This document shows, in pieces, positions 51,816-64,000 of a stretch of 64,000 nt of DNA; position 1 is the first letter of the stretch, and each line of letters begins with the position of its first letter. This DNA is from Desmodus rotundus (lineage: Eukaryota > Chordata > Mammalia > Chiroptera > Phyllostomidae), in contig NC_071392.1 in assembly GCF_022682495.2 (NCBI RefSeq), positions 70,826,097 to 70,890,096 of the forward strand, in the 5' to 3' direction. The notes beneath the pieces are model-generated. The model was not told the origin of the DNA, did not search any database, and saw only the letters and a list, made by a program, of their open reading frames with translations. Position numbers and translations under genes: made by a program.

Positions 51816-53322
51816 GATGGACCCGTTTGAACATGATTTTTCTGAAAGGAAAACCATCTCAGTGACAAAAGGTCTGGGAGAGGAGTAACCATGGCTGTGG
51901 AACTTTTGAAAGTCCCTTAAATGGTTTAATCATTGTCATCAAAAAGTAGTGTGGTCTGAAACTAGGTGAGTGGCCACACTACCCTCTGCAGAAAGGAAAC
52001 AGGGCCAGGGATGCCCTCTGAGGAAGTCAGAGCAGAGTCTGCAGCAGGAACTGCAAACTGAGGGGGCAGATGTTGACTGTGCCCCCAGGGGACGGTGTTT
52101 ACTAGAAAAACACGTGGACGGGCTGCTCCCTGCATGGCCACTGCAAAGGACTGGTATTGGAAGGTGTTCTTGCTCTAATTTACAAGAAATCCATGGAATC
52201 GTCTCTGTGCTCCCCATACCCCGTGTCAACTCACAAGCTTCAAGAACAGAAACATGCATTTTATTCTGTGCATTATATATTCCTAGCCCTCTCAATTACC
52301 TGACAATTACTGTTAATTGCAGTGATGGGGAGGGAAGTAGAAGATGGCAAGAACCATAAAACAAAAAACTGTATTGGATAATTTCTTGAAGGGATAAGCA
52401 GCATGGAGGTAATTGCTACAACATTTGGAGAGAGTCCAGCTGGAGAGAGATTTAAGGGGACAGTGCTTTCAAGAGAAGCGGTAACTGAAGACTGAAAAGT
52501 AGGCCTCACAATTCTCTGAAATCTGTTGTTCTTCCGGTTTCCTGTTCAGCGCTGTGCAGTAGTCTCTATCTTCTGGGGAGCTGCTATGAGGAAAGTGCTG
52601 CTGGGAATTCAGGTCTGGGAACCAAACAACTTGGGGAAAAGTTTTCTGTATTTTGAACTTTACACAGCATTATCTTTGCTCCTCCAGAAGACTTGCCATA
52701 GCAGCTCTGGTGAGTCAATGTATACCATTGTCAAGGTACACATTTATTCAGGCCAGTTGGTCCAGAAAAAATACATGACAGTCTAAATGTCCCCAGCACC
52801 TACATTTCGCTGCGTAGTGTGTTAGATACTGAGATTAGCGCGTGTCCAAAATCCCATGCCTAATGGCTGGTCCTTTCCTTCATTTATGAGAACAAAAGCC
52901 ATGGAGAAATGCTGGTTAACCTCGACAGAACTCTTAAAGGGTGTACATACTTCCTCTTGCCATATTTAGAGATAAAGTACACAGCAACTTGATGTTAACA
53001 ATCCTGCGTAAAACAGCCTGTAGTCACCAAATCTTCAAACTAGGCCAGGTTTTCACCACTGAATGCTTTGTCAGTCTTGTAGGTAATGATTACAAATAGA
53101 AATCTTTTCCGTATTGTTTTGTTTCTCCCCAATTTTTTTGCATTAGCTGCTGGGTGCAGTTATGTAAACTTCATAAGAATCATGACCTATGGCCAAAATG
53201 CTATTGTATTTCTCAATCTAAATGGAGTCAGAGAAGAAGTCGTGCATTAATTCTTCCTCCTTGTACCAGGGCAAGTTGTTTTTAGTTTTTGTAGGTCAGG
53301 GTGGTCCCATAATCCATCAATA
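51816..53322. other. Intergenic sequence, nothing recognised
   Basis: Overlapping open frames of 118-129 codons at 51939-52359 on both strands are not supported by any domain, start context or splice pattern. Confidence 0.5.
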
Positions 53323-53324
53323 TA

Positions 53325-53451
53325 CAGCGTGGGGCAAAAGTAAGTTTACAGCTGTTCATAGGGAAAATAATACAATAATTAGTAAATAATAATACAAGAA
53401 TAAACTCTATTTTGCGTACTCACAACTATAAACTACTTTTGCCCCACCCTG
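53325..53451. mobile_element. Mariner-like MITE, 127 bp, TA target site
   Basis: The left end CAGCGTGGGGCAAAAGTAAG and the reversed right end CAGGGTGGGGCAAAAGTAGT are near-identical inverted repeats. TA dinucleotides flank both sides (53323-53324 and 53452-53453), as for Tc1/mariner insertions. The 70-base AT-rich centre has no coding capacity, so it must have been moved in trans. The GGGGCAAAAGT terminal motif is typical of mammalian mariner families. Confidence 0.88.
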
Positions 53452-56125
53452 TATGTAAATGTTCCCAGCCACGCCCACTAACACAAGGATAACTTAAATT
53501 ATAATAAGTGGCTCCAAGGTTGGCCTCCCCAGTGACCTGCTGGAGCAGACCTCGTCTTTTCGGACAGGTGTGGAAGTGGCTCACATGGCCTCAGCCACCG
53601 GTACCCACACAAGTGTGTCTTCAGCATTTAGTGCTGAGGTTTCTCTAGCCCTCCTTTCCGTTGTCACCAATGCACGCCTTTTTGCCATTCTTTCACAACC
53701 AGTCTCGAGCACAGGTTTTGTCCCAGCCTGTGTCAAGGTAATTTTAATAAACTACAAAAACCTGCTAGGGAGCTGGCAAAGAGGAAGAAAAAGCCTGATT
53801 TCTCAGTGGCTCTTAGCATTGTGTGGTCACATGAATTTCCTCTATTACCCTAGTTTTAGAAATATACTGGTAGATGGAATGAGGGATTTGTTTTATTCTA
53901 GTGTCCACTTCAATTTACAGTAACAGTAATCATTCTAAATAGTTTGGTTTAGTCTCGGACATTAGTATAGCACTTGCAGTCAAGTGCATTCTCACCTAGT
54001 AGCTCTGAAAAGATGATGTCTGGAAATTTCTGAAGACTTGGAACATGATATAGAACATTTGCTTATGTTCCCATTCCTTCTTTTTTTATTCACCGGTTCC
54101 CACTAATACTTAAGATAACTTGTGTATTTGAATCTTCTTGGGCAAAACTCTAAAAAAAAAAATATTCCTTTACAGCTTTTACAAAACTCATCCCTATGGA
54201 AAAGCTTATCAACAAGAAGACACAGCAACACTCCATTTTTATTAATAATGTCAAGCAGTCTGTGTGTCGGGTCATCACTGCAAATGTAGCCTCATATAGC
54301 ACAAACCCAGACCAAGAGGTGAGGACAATGCTATATACTCAGTGTTAAGTGGCCGTGCAGTGGAAGGAATACGACCACATTTCTTTCCTACAAGTTATCT
54401 TCTTTTCCAGCAACCCACCAAATCTCATTTGAGTTCAACTGCACATAATGATTCCAGAAGAAAGTTTTATCAAATCAACACTGAATTCAAACTCACAATG
54501 TATTTGTTTCTCTCTACTCCTCTTCTCCTAAGTGGGCTATTGGAATAGCCAGTGGAATGTTTGATATTTAGATATTTGAAAAATGAAGAAATGTAAACTA
54601 TAGTGACTCCCATCAAACCAGTTGTTCTCTATGGGTTCTGGAAAACAAAGTGATCATGGTGGAGAGAGTAAGATGCCGGCTGGGACAGGTGCTACCTCAA
54701 ATTTCTTTTCGTGTAGTGTAACTGGTCTGAATCACGTCAGGCTGGCCCAGCCATGCTGGCTGTAACACTTTTGGGCACTGGTGCAGATTTAAAGCAATTA
54801 TCTGGCTCAGCATCTACTTGGAACTTTCTAAACTTCTTTAGGCAGTAGGTCCTTATAAACATGTTTTGTAGCATCCAGGCCTTCAACCATGGACAAAGGC
54901 CACTTAAATAGAATCATAGGATGTTCCATTTATAGATGGCTTGGAAAGTGGTTCCAATTTTAGGACTATACTAGTAAATAAGACTTGCTCGCAATTACTT
55001 AACTATTAATGTTAAATACATCACCATCTTTGGCAAATATCCATAATAAAGTTTAAAAAAGTCTTTTAAAAAAAGGAAAAAAATGAGTCTTCCATTTCAA
55101 TGAACTGGTATAGACTGAGCTTTAACTGAGTATACAACTAAGAAAAAGTTGGTCCTTTTACATCTTTGCTCAATAAACAAACAAAAAAAAACCTAAACAT
55201 GCTATTTCATGGACTTCCTCCTAAGTAGTTTCCATCCTTTAAAATTTAGACTCTAGTATACTTAACTTTACTTGCAGCATTCTCCCAATTGTCGATCTTA
55301 AAGCTCTGCTTGCAAACACAAATTCTTTTCCTTTCTGTTCTCTGCATTAGACCCCTCCTAGCTAAATAAAATAAATACATTTTTTAAAGGTTGTTTATTT
55401 CTTTTAGATTCAGAAGTTGATGTAAGAGGTTAATAGACAACTACAGAATTAAGAGATTATGATAGTTTCTCTATAGTTAACTGGACATAACACCTTTCCT
55501 TTTACTTGTTTCTTTCACCACCACAAACACCAGAAGTGCTTGATTTCCCTGCCTGTTTCCCAGTAAGGGTAAAGTACATGTAACCAAGTTAGAATCTCCC
55601 TTCTTTTGCTACTGAGATCACCGGGAAGCTGGATTTACACTGTTGTTTCTCCTTGTGCTTCTTGGAATAACTCCCAGTCATTAAATTGACAGTGCAGCTG
55701 TTGTCAGACAAATTTATTCTAAGGGTTTACAAAATACTTATGTTTAAATAAAGGTAATGCCCATTTACAAGAAACTAACAAAAATAATTTGGATGTAGAA
55801 TAAAAAGTTCACTATCATTTTAACCCAGTCTAAAGGATAGATGTCTGGTGATAACCAAATGCTTGGACAATGTGGGGAGATTGCCATCACTGAGCCAAAT
55901 ATGAACACACGCTTTAGACCCAGAGACTGGCTCCTCAAAGCGAGCCAGGCTTCCCAGGCAAACACGGGAACAGGATGCTGGTGGTTTCTACACCCAGATG
56001 ACATGTGAGAGAGGGTGAATTTGTAGCCATAAGTTTTTCAGAAACAGAGTAAATCTGCAAGTTATCCATAATTCAAGAAAAGTAGAGGAAAAAAAGGATG
56101 AAACAGTATTATGGTACCTAATAAA
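53452..56125. other. Intergenic sequence, nothing recognised
   Basis: No gene or clear repeat. About 56130-56300 may be a MIR fragment ('gtcagatctggcttctaaca'). Confidence 0.5.
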
Positions 56126-56539
56126 GAGCAACTAAATTGGTAGTCAGATCTGGCTTCTAACATTAGCTCTTTTTTACCCCAGGCAAGCCCCTCAACCACT
56201 CAGAACATGCGAAATGAGAGTAGGCTTGATATAACTCAATGGCCTCTGCCTTTCAGTTGTGAAATAGGTATTTTTAGACTTAAGATGGGAGGGAACCTAT
56301 CTTACTCCACTTTGTATTTTAATACCCATCACATATGTAGTCTTAATAAACAGTTGTTTAAATATGGTGATATTGCTTAAGAAATTCCTGTACTTAGGTC
56401 TTGATGAAAATCCTTACACACTGATCAATAACTAAGATAAAAGTGAATTTGGGTCAAGATACACCAACCAATTCAAGACAGAAAATAATGTCAATGAGAA
56501 GCTCCATAATGCAATTTGATACTGTTAAAACTGGACTTA

Positions 56540-56778
56540 CTGCCCTGACCAGTGTGGCTCAGTTGGTTGAATGTTGTCCCACAAAGCAAAAGGTCGCTGG
56601 TTCAATTCCGGGTCAGGACACATGCCTGGGTTGTGGCCCAATCCCCCAGTTGGGGCAAGTGTGAGAGGCAACTGACTTGATATTTTTCTCACACATGGAC
56701 GTTTCTTTCACATACTGATGTTTCTCTCCATTTCTCTCTCCCTTCCCCTCTCTTTAAATAAATTAAATCTTAAAAAAG
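56540..56778 (+). mobile_element. VES-type SINE with 12-bp target-site duplication
   Basis: Starts 'gccctgaccagtgtggctca', B box 'ggttcaattccgggtc', 'acacatgcctgggttgtggc', CT-rich tail, then an A-rich end. AAACTGGACTTA (56528-56539) and AAACTGGATTTA (56779-56790) are the duplicated target, differing at one base. Confidence 0.95.
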
Positions 56779-56790
56779 AAACTGGATTTA

Positions 56791-58199
56791 AAGTTAAAAA
56801 AAAATCCTTACCAAAGTTATGAGAAATTTTGTTATTATTTAAAAATTCAGGCCATTTCAAACTTACTAGAATTCACCAATACAAAAATATCTGACTAAAC
56901 TAAAATCCACCTATAAGCTGTTATATTTTACTCAAAATAGTGTGCTATCTGTATCTTGATCTGTCAGTTTTAATGGTGGTGCACACGATCATTTTAGATT
57001 TACAGTGGACTAGTATAAAATTAAATACTGTATCAATAGTCAGTATGACCACTGATGTGTATTTAAAAAACAAAAAAATATGGCTGATTTATATAGACAG
57101 GTTTTGTTATTAAGCCAAAATTTTCAATGGGCTCCCTCATGGCAATGGAAGATACCATATATCATAAACAGAAATAACAGGAGGTCTTACTTTTAGCTAC
57201 AAAGTATGTTTCTCATTGTATTCATAACAGCCAATTTCTTACACCTTTCCCCAGTGGCTTCATGAGAAGCAAAGTATAAAAAAAAATCCATGAATGAAAG
57301 ACCCAGATATTGCAAGAGAATGCTGTGATTTGGAAGCGGTGTCCGTGTCAGTAAGTGGGCAAAGTACTACTTCTCAACTTTTCCATGAAGTATTTTCTAT
57401 TGTACTATAAATAGGCCTTATCTCTACAGTTGTCCTTTCAGAACACTATTCCTAAAAAAAGAGTAAGTTATTTCAGGAATTTCTCCGTTGGTTAGATAAA
57501 TATAATGTGGCCAAGAGCAATTCTGAGGCACTTTTCTCTTTAAGACTTTTTGGTAAAGTTTGGTTAATACATTCTTAACTGTTCACATTTGTGTGGCACA
57601 AACAACTTTTTAATAGAACATATTATTCTTGAAATGTTTGTTAAATTTGGCTAAAGCTCTCAGAAGGCATTCTGTAGCATCCTACACACTGGATTCCATA
57701 ACTGAGTTTAATCCTCAGATACCCACTTGTGCCAGGGTCAGTAGAACAAAAAACTCTATGTATTGAAAAGTGCTTCCTGTTTAAAGTGAGAACCGTCTTC
57801 AACACCATTTATGAAGAGCTATCTAAATCCCACATGAACTGCTATATTTGGCTTTTACCAAAACTACCAGTAAATTCCAGTATCATTATGATTTAGAAAC
57901 TTCAACCCTTTGGCTATGTTACGTTCCTTTCAGTCTGACCTTGCGATGTGAATGCTCTGTATACCACAGCAGTGGCTTCCCCGGGCTGCTGAGCAGCCTG
58001 CGTGTCTCCCAGCAGAACGTGGAGTAGCATTCTTTTGCTCTCCATGTTTACTTAATGGTATGCTCACTCTCAGGGCACACAGTCTGCTGAAAACTTCCAT
58101 TACTATTACCATTCACTGCTGTGTACCCCTTACTATACTATATAGTCACAATTTCCCATCGTAATCTCTTAACAATAAACAAATAAAAACACTATTTTA
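56791..58199. other. Repeat-poor sequence downstream of WASL
   Basis: No coding exon or repeat recognised. It may include a longer alternative WASL 3' UTR. Confidence 0.4.
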
Positions 58200-60747
58200 T
58201 ATATTTGAGTCAAATTAATTTTATTATGCTTCATGATGAATTGCCACCTGTGCAACATCCTATTCACTATACATTTTGAAAAAAATTCACATACTAAACA
58301 AAATTTCAGTTGATAAATGGAAATGAATGATTGAAAGTCTTTATGAATCTCATACATACAATGTGTGGCTAGCTGAAATTGTCTATCACGTAGCGTTTAG
58401 ATATAAAAAGCCTCATGCTAGTTTGGTAAGTGCAAAGGCTGTCAGACAATCATTTAACTGGAGTATATATAGGAGGCTTCCAGACAATGCACAGACATAG
58501 TGCTGACCACAGTGTAAGGTGGAGGACTGCAACATGCAACCTTTACATCTAAAGTAGATTTTGTCTTCATGCCTGGACCGAACTCCACAGCTGCTGTGTT
58601 TCAACCAGTAATTTAGACTTTGTGCAACAACGACAAAAAGCATTTTTTTTCTTTAAGAGGAAAGAATAAGCTCGAATACCTTTGGCAAATTTTATACCCA
58701 TCATACATGTTTAAAGTTGTGTTTCCAACTCAAAGAATTGATAGCCTCTGCTCAAGAGCAGCTCCTGATAGTTATCATACCAAAGTAAGCTGGAAAACCC
58801 TGAATTCCGTGGCCAAAAGTTAAGAGAGATCTTAAATTGGCATTACCTTAAAGACATTTCTAGGATATTTACAATGTTTTTATAATGTTGCAAAAATTGG
58901 AAAATGTTTAATATTATTTAAAATAAGTACATTGTTCTATTTACCATTTGCACAAATTCCTAATTTTACTGGTTAGTAGTTGTCGAGCCTCATCCACGCC
59001 AGATTCAACTGAGCTCAAGCCACAACGAAAATTATAGTAAGCAGAAAAAGGTTTCCAGCAGCAGAGGGCACTGTTTTTGCAAGAACAGAAAGTCTAGAAT
59101 TTTTCCCATGGCCTTAAATTACTCTTGCAAGGAAGGTAACATTCTTGGAATAACTTAACTATTTTACTGCACCACTTAACTGCTTTCAAGCAACAAAACC
59201 TTTTAAATTATTTCTTATGATAACTAGATGCATGATCACTAGACTATGTGATAACTGGTTAAAATTCAAGCCACATCTTGCAGGTCCAGCCTGTCAAGAT
59301 CATTCCAATACTAGATTTTGGTCGGTATAATTCTAGAGAGCTTAATTAATTTTTAGTTGGATACTGTGACTACAGTAATGAAATACATTTGGAACTACAT
59401 TCTGCATATGACTCAATGTGAGAAAAAAATCTGTATTTAAATCACATAATTTTTCTATCTAAAATTTAAAGTAGGTAGATATGATAATTAGCGTTATAAA
59501 TATGAAAACCACCTTTAGGCAGATTAGTGTATTGTAGAGAGGCAAGGAAACCCTAACTTTAACATATCATTTAGTATACATAACAATGTGCAGGTTGTAA
59601 TGTTTTACTTATTTTTCTAAAAAAAATCTATCATTGAGTTATGTTTTCCAAGAAATTTGACATTGGGATAACTGATTTTATAATAAAAAAAAGGTAACCC
59701 TTCACCTGACATTTGACAAAAACCTTGAGAAATTATAAAAATTAAAAAAAAATAGTATAGTAGGTTCAACATCAGATTAGATTTTTATGGTTGTTATTTT
59801 TTAATACCTCAATCCATATAAACTGCAAAATAAAAATTGTTAATCTTGTATCATTTATAATGGTCTGATTTTTATAGTATACTTAACCAAATACTGAAGT
59901 AACCATACTGTAGTCTACTTTAGTTCATATGAAAATTATCCCCAAGGCCCCCCAAATTCCAATAATTTAAATAACATTTATTTTAGAATAATACCAAAAA
60001 TATTTTTTAAATTTTTGCTAAAAAGAGCCTGCCACATTTGCTATAGCATAAAAATAACTTCGGTCAAGTACAGGTATATAAGGGCTCCTTATGATTCCAG
60101 CCTCCAAATGTCACTGCTACACAGTAACAGGCAGTATTGCTATAAGAGGTGTGTTACTGATTTCCCCAATTAGCATCTCTGTAGTGATTTTATGTAGAGC
60201 ATATTGCTGAAATTTGAGAAACTGCATCAGTGTAGTGATTTCTAGAGAACTGTGCAATCTATCAGCTTCAACATTCATGTAGCATTGTGTTCAAAATGAA
60301 GGGGCTAACAATAAACTAAGGTTTGCATCACTTAAAAAAGAATGTAGTGCTATCCTAGGTTTTAATAAGAAAATTTAGGTACAGAAAAAGTAGGGTATGA
60401 AAATAGTGTTTTCCTTCTGGCATTATAACTAAATTACATTAAGGTTTTTGTCAGTCTCACACATAATATTTAAACTCCCTTGTTGATGGAATGAAAAATA
60501 TTCACAAATTAAGTGAGCATCCTGGTGTAAACTTGCACACAATAACTGGGAGTAGCTTTGTAGAGGATTATGACAAACCTTTACAGATTAAATGAGGTAT
60601 TGCACAGATTAATAAAAAAAAAGCAAAAAAGGCAACAAAAATATACAGCAAATTGGTAGAACATTTACATGATAATTTTACAGAATCCATAGACAGAAAG
60701 TAGTGTTTAGTATTTCACCTTAAAAATATATATATATAATATATAGA
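58200..60747 (-). other. WASL: Probable WASL 3' UTR
   Basis: Minus-strand sequence directly following the WASL stop codon: AT-rich, free of recognisable transposons for 2.5 kb, and similar in length to the long 3' UTR known for WASL. A polyadenylation signal (TTTATT on the plus strand, AATAAA on the minus strand) lies at 58220-58225 and suggests a cleavage site near 58200. Other such hexamers occur further up, so shorter forms are possible. A (TA)n run sits at 60726-60745, immediately after the stop codon. Confidence 0.6.
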
Positions 60748-60809
60748 TCAATCTTCCCATTCATCGTCATCTTCAAAATCTTCTTCATCGTCTTCATCCT
60801 CATCTTCAT
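60748..60809 (-). CDS. WASL: WASL (N-WASP) last coding exon, acidic Arp2/3-binding tail
   Basis: Reading on the minus strand, the acceptor 'tgattttcttttag' is followed by 62 coding bases. The first two complete an aspartate codon (phase 1 intron) and the exon ends in TGA (plus-strand TCA, 60748-60750). The peptide is DEDEDEDDEEDFEDDDEWED, the acidic A region of the VCA module. The conserved tryptophan four residues from the end (counting the terminal D as one it is third) inserts into the Arp2/3 complex. WASL activates Arp2/3-driven actin branching downstream of Cdc42 and PIP2. All upstream exons, including the WH2 domains, lie right of the window. The exon is short and acidic, but the terminal EWED and the genomic position beside LMOD2 make the call secure. 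Confidence 0.95.
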
Positions 60810-61249
60810 CTAAAAGAAAATCATCAAGACAAACAATGAAAACCTATGTACAAATATTACATATTCCTTGGGTGATTTCTCCAATTATTCAACTTCTGAA
60901 ATACAAAGCATTTGATATACAAAAGAATCTAGTTACTAAGATAGTTTTAAATTAATCTAATTAAATGTATCTAAAGAGTCTGATGGTGAGTTAAAGATGA
61001 GAACAGGAGTCAGAAGACTTGATTTCTAGTCCCTTAGTATTCACGTTACAAATTTCAACCCGTGTGTTTCTTTACATGCAAAGTCACATTCAGGTTGGTC
61101 TTTCTGAATTTTAGACTCACGTATTGCAAATCCAACTGCTTTCTTGTATTCTTCACGTGGATTCCTAAGGTTTTATCTCCTTTTCTAACCTGCTTCTCCC
61201 CTACCAGTCTAGCCTGCTCCTGGACAGTTATCATTCTCTCAGGTGTTCA

Positions 61250-61930
61250 GACCTAAAACCTTGAAATTATTATTGATCCTGTTTTCACCGCCCCTCACCC
61301 CTGCCATCAAATCTGTCAAGTCTGCTCCTTTCCTCCACTTCCACTGCTGCTCCCACACCATCATCATACCTTGTGGATATTGCAACTCTAAAGTCCATTT
61401 GCCTTAAAGCAAATGGAGTGGTATTTAAATTCTAAGGTTTAAAAATATGCTTTTGTCCTCTAGTGGCAGACCACTGTTATTTGAATAAAATGTGACGTTA
61501 CCTCACTGTATAAGACCCTATATAATTTGCCCAGTTATTGTCTCCTTGGCCCCCTAAATTTTTTTTTATAATACCCTCTCCTTAAATTCACCATTGCTAG
61601 ATGCATGGCCTTCTTTCTGTCCGTTAAGGATGCCAAGTTTATTCTTGCAGTAGCTATTCCTCTGGCTGGGTCTTCTCATCATATAGATTCACTCAAAAAC
61701 CACTTCCTCAGGGAGGCCTTTCCTGACCATCCTATGTAAAGTATAACCCTCCCACTTTATTTTCCTCATAACATTCACCACTACCTGAAATTCTTATGCT
61801 TTGTTTATAGATCTGTCTTCACACTCTAGAATATAAGCTCCACAACAGCAGGAACTTGCCTGTCTTATTTATCTCTGAATCCTTAGCATCAGAACAGTGC
61901 TTCACAGAAGCTGCTCAATAAATATTTGCT
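61250..61930 (+). mobile_element. L2-type LINE remnants
   Basis: 'ctcagggaggcctttcctga' near 61707, 'ctagaatataagctccacaa' near 61826 and 'gctgctcaataaatatttgc' near 61910 are strong L2 3' phrases. The earlier part (61250-61400) is more diverged. Confidence 0.8.
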
Positions 61931-62199
61931 GAGTAATGAATAAGATGTCATCAAATTCTATAAGCAATCTTCTATGTTATATAACAACCTTCCATAATTA
62001 ATGACCTTTCAAAAACTATATACCTCATAAAACCCACGAAGGCCCAGTTTGCAAGACAGTGGCTGAACAATGGTACTATACAACAGATTGTCTGAAGGCT
62101 TCTACGAAGTACTTGAACTCTACATTAGACCTTGGAAATTAACAGAAGCCAAACAGGAGCAAAGATGTCTTCCATGGGCCCCAAACTAAGTTCTCACTT

Positions 62200-62242
62200 T
62201 AATAATAATTATTATAACAATTATAATTATTATTTATTATTA
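62200..62242. repeat. (AAT)n-rich tract
   Basis: AATAATAATTATTATAAC-like trinucleotide pattern, partly self-complementary. Confidence 0.8.
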
Positions 62243-63111
62243 GTCTGATGGTCAGCTCTAAATTATTACACTTTATTGGAAAGGAATTAAATCAACTTCA
62301 TGTTCGTTAACCTCTATGTTTACTTCACTAATAAAAGAAACAATTTGCTACCACAGCTTTCACTAGACATGCTTTCCAGAGTTCATCTGGAGAAGGCATA
62401 AAGTACAGCCAACTATACATGCATTTACAGAGTGACAAATATGGGTATTTATCAGGAACGATGGTGAGGAGGAAGTAGCTAATAATTCTATCATCAGGTA
62501 CTACACCACAGGAACAATAGTTAAAAAATAGTTCCAAAAATAAATAAAAAACCATGTTATATATTCATTATATCAGCATGGCTATTATCTATGGTTATGT
62601 ATATCTTTGAAGAAAACTTACTATAGGGGAAATTTTTAACAGAACCCGTAAGCGTCCTTAGTGGTGTAGACAGAGAGGTGTAAGTGGAGAAAGTGAGACC
62701 ACTACAGATGTTCAACCTACTGTTGGGTATTACCCGACACCCAACCAGGTCCTAAAGGTAGAGTGAGAAAATATTCTATCGACAATTATCAATTAAGTAA
62801 TCCTATTTTTTTTTTTTTTTAGTAAAGTCACCATCAATTGCTCTATCTTGAAAGAACAGTTCAGCTAACTTATTAGCACCAAACAGGTTAGAATGTCATG
62901 TTTTTCCAGAGAAAAATTTGGTTATCTGCTGATTAGAAGAATATAATCTAGCAGATGAATGTTTTCTAAATAAACATTCAGAGAAGTAAACTAGAAAAAC
63001 AAACGCCCTTTTATCATTATCTTTAAAGGAAAGGTTGTGAAAATACAACCGACATACTGTTGAGCGACCTTAATTCCAATTACAGGCAGGAACCTCACTG
63101 ACACTAGGCCA

Positions 63112-63322
63112 CATGTGGCAAACACAAGGCCCTCGGGCTGAATCCAGCCCTCCACCTTGTTTTATCCAGCCTGGCACCTTGTTTCTACCCAGCAGCAGCA
63201 CCGAGCTCTCACTTAACTGTTAAGGAGTAGTTACATTTATGTCCTAAAATTACATTCGGCCCTTTGAAGGCAACTGCGAGGATGATGTGGCCCCCAGTGG
63301 AAATGAGTTTGACATCCCAGCA
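63112..63322. mobile_element. Nonautonomous hAT-like DNA transposon with 8-bp target duplication
   Basis: The right end 'aatgagtttgacatcccagc' is the reverse of the common hAT terminal word 'gtcaaactcat', and the left end 'catgtggcaaacacaaggcc' is a diverged partner. CTAGGCCA (63104-63111) and CTAAGCCA (63323-63330) form an 8-bp duplication with one mismatch, the size hAT transposases make. No transposase frame is seen. Confidence 0.7.
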
Positions 63323-63369
63323 CTAAGCCATAAAAGCAGCGTAGGTAGTCCCAAAACCCAGTCTCCATT

Positions 63370-64000
63370 TCTATCCTCCTATTCCTTCTTGAACCCACTC
63401 CCTCCAGGTAACCAATGACCTACCGCTGCTAAAGCTAAACATTAATTTCCTGTTCTCATTTTCCAGACACATTTGACCTAGATGATTACCTTATCTTCCT
63501 TCAAAATTTCTTCATCTGGCTTCTAATATACCAGATTCCCCAGCCCCAGACCTTATTAGACCGTCTCTGTTTACATTGCTGATCTCATCTAGTTCCATAT
63601 GTTTAAATAGCATGTATATATTAACGACATGCAAATTTGTATTAAAAATCCAAACCTCTTCCCTGAATCCCAGACCTGTAACCAAATGACTACTCTTATC
63701 TACATTTTAAAATGTATCTCAAATTATGTATAAAACCAAACTTCTAATCTTTTCTCTCAAACTTTCTGTTCCTCCTAAATCTTTGCCTACTCCGTTAATG
63801 AAAATTTCAGCCTTTCAGTTGCTCAAGTCAAAAATCTTGGGATTCTTTTCAAACTTCATTTCCAATCAGTAAACCCAGTAATCTCCACATTCAGAATATA
63901 ACTAGGGTCCAACCAGTTCTCACTGGTGCTAGCAACCTGATTCAAACTTCTATCACCTCTTCATTAGCTCACTGCCATCCCTCTAAGAACCTTCCGGTGG
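63370..64000 (+). mobile_element. L2-type LINE remnant, runs off the window
   Basis: 'tcttttcaaacttcatttcc', 'ctatcacctcttcattagct' and 'gcctttcagttgctcaagtc' suggest L2 coding and 3' sequence. Strongly diverged. Confidence 0.45.

Larger units (their letters stand above)
60810..64000 (-). other. WASL: WASL last intron (partial)
   Basis: The minus-strand donor end is not reached in the window. No further WASL exon was found, so this intron exceeds 3.1 kb. Known contents are L2 fragments, an AAT-rich tract (62200-62242), a T run (62806-62820) and a hAT-like element. Confidence 0.8.

Noticed and set aside
51939..52359. Overlapping 118- and 129-codon frames on opposite strands
   Set aside because: Mutual shadows without domains, Kozak support or splice context; likely chance in GC-richer sequence.
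62328..62555. 75-codon minus-strand frame in the WASL intron as a possible missing WASL exon
   Set aside because: It does not encode WH2 or proline-rich sequence, lacks matching splice sites, and resembles no WASL segment.
62605..62640. Minus-strand donor-like 'gtaagt' near 62612 as the end of an upstream WASL exon
   Set aside because: The sequence before it does not encode the residues expected ahead of the acidic tail.

Overview
This window is vertebrate nuclear DNA from a mammal, almost certainly a bat of the Yangochiroptera. It has no operons, ribosome binding sites, CRISPR arrays or prokaryotic genes. Three protein-coding genes are present as split exons with GT-AG introns, in the order ASB15 (+), LMOD2 (+), WASL (-), which is the gene order of human 7q31. 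The bat assignment rests on four tRNA-derived SINEs of the VES type (near 38.3, 39.6, 50.8 and 56.5 kb), on ORF1-only 'half-L1' elements, and on small mariner-like and hAT-like DNA elements. The genus cannot be read from the sequence.

Layout. 1-17.7 kb holds the 3' two thirds of ASB15: five coding exons encoding about residues 151-588, with the N-terminus lying left of the window. Its introns carry an antisense L1 at the left edge, an antisense half-L1 in the last intron, and old MIR and L2 fragments. 17.7-34.7 kb is the ASB15-LMOD2 intergenic interval, with L1 and L2 remnants, a sense half-L1 with matching flanking repeats, and a fairly repeat-poor block at 20.4-23.0 kb. 34.8-42.6 kb is complete LMOD2: three coding exons, 550 codons plus stop, and a short 3' UTR. 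42.6-58.2 kb is the interval between the convergent LMOD2 and WASL genes, with two VES SINEs and a 127-bp mariner-type MITE. 58.2-60.75 kb is the probable WASL 3' UTR, 60748-60809 is its last coding exon, and the remainder is WASL intron.

How the genes relate. From established knowledge, ASB15 is a muscle-expressed substrate receptor of Cullin5-Elongin E3 ligases, LMOD2 is the cardiac and skeletal muscle actin-filament nucleator and elongator at thin-filament pointed ends, and WASL (N-WASP) activates Arp2/3-driven actin branching. ASB15 and LMOD2 are co-oriented muscle genes, and LMOD2 and WASL both act on actin. No functional link beyond that can be read from the DNA.

Limits. Repeat-family names come from recognition by eye and boundaries are approximate except where target-site duplications are given. 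No evidence of an undescribed biological system was found. The most interesting items are the paired half-L1 elements, several small DNA transposons with intact terminal structure, and the low-complexity and GC-rich architecture of LMOD2 exon 2.
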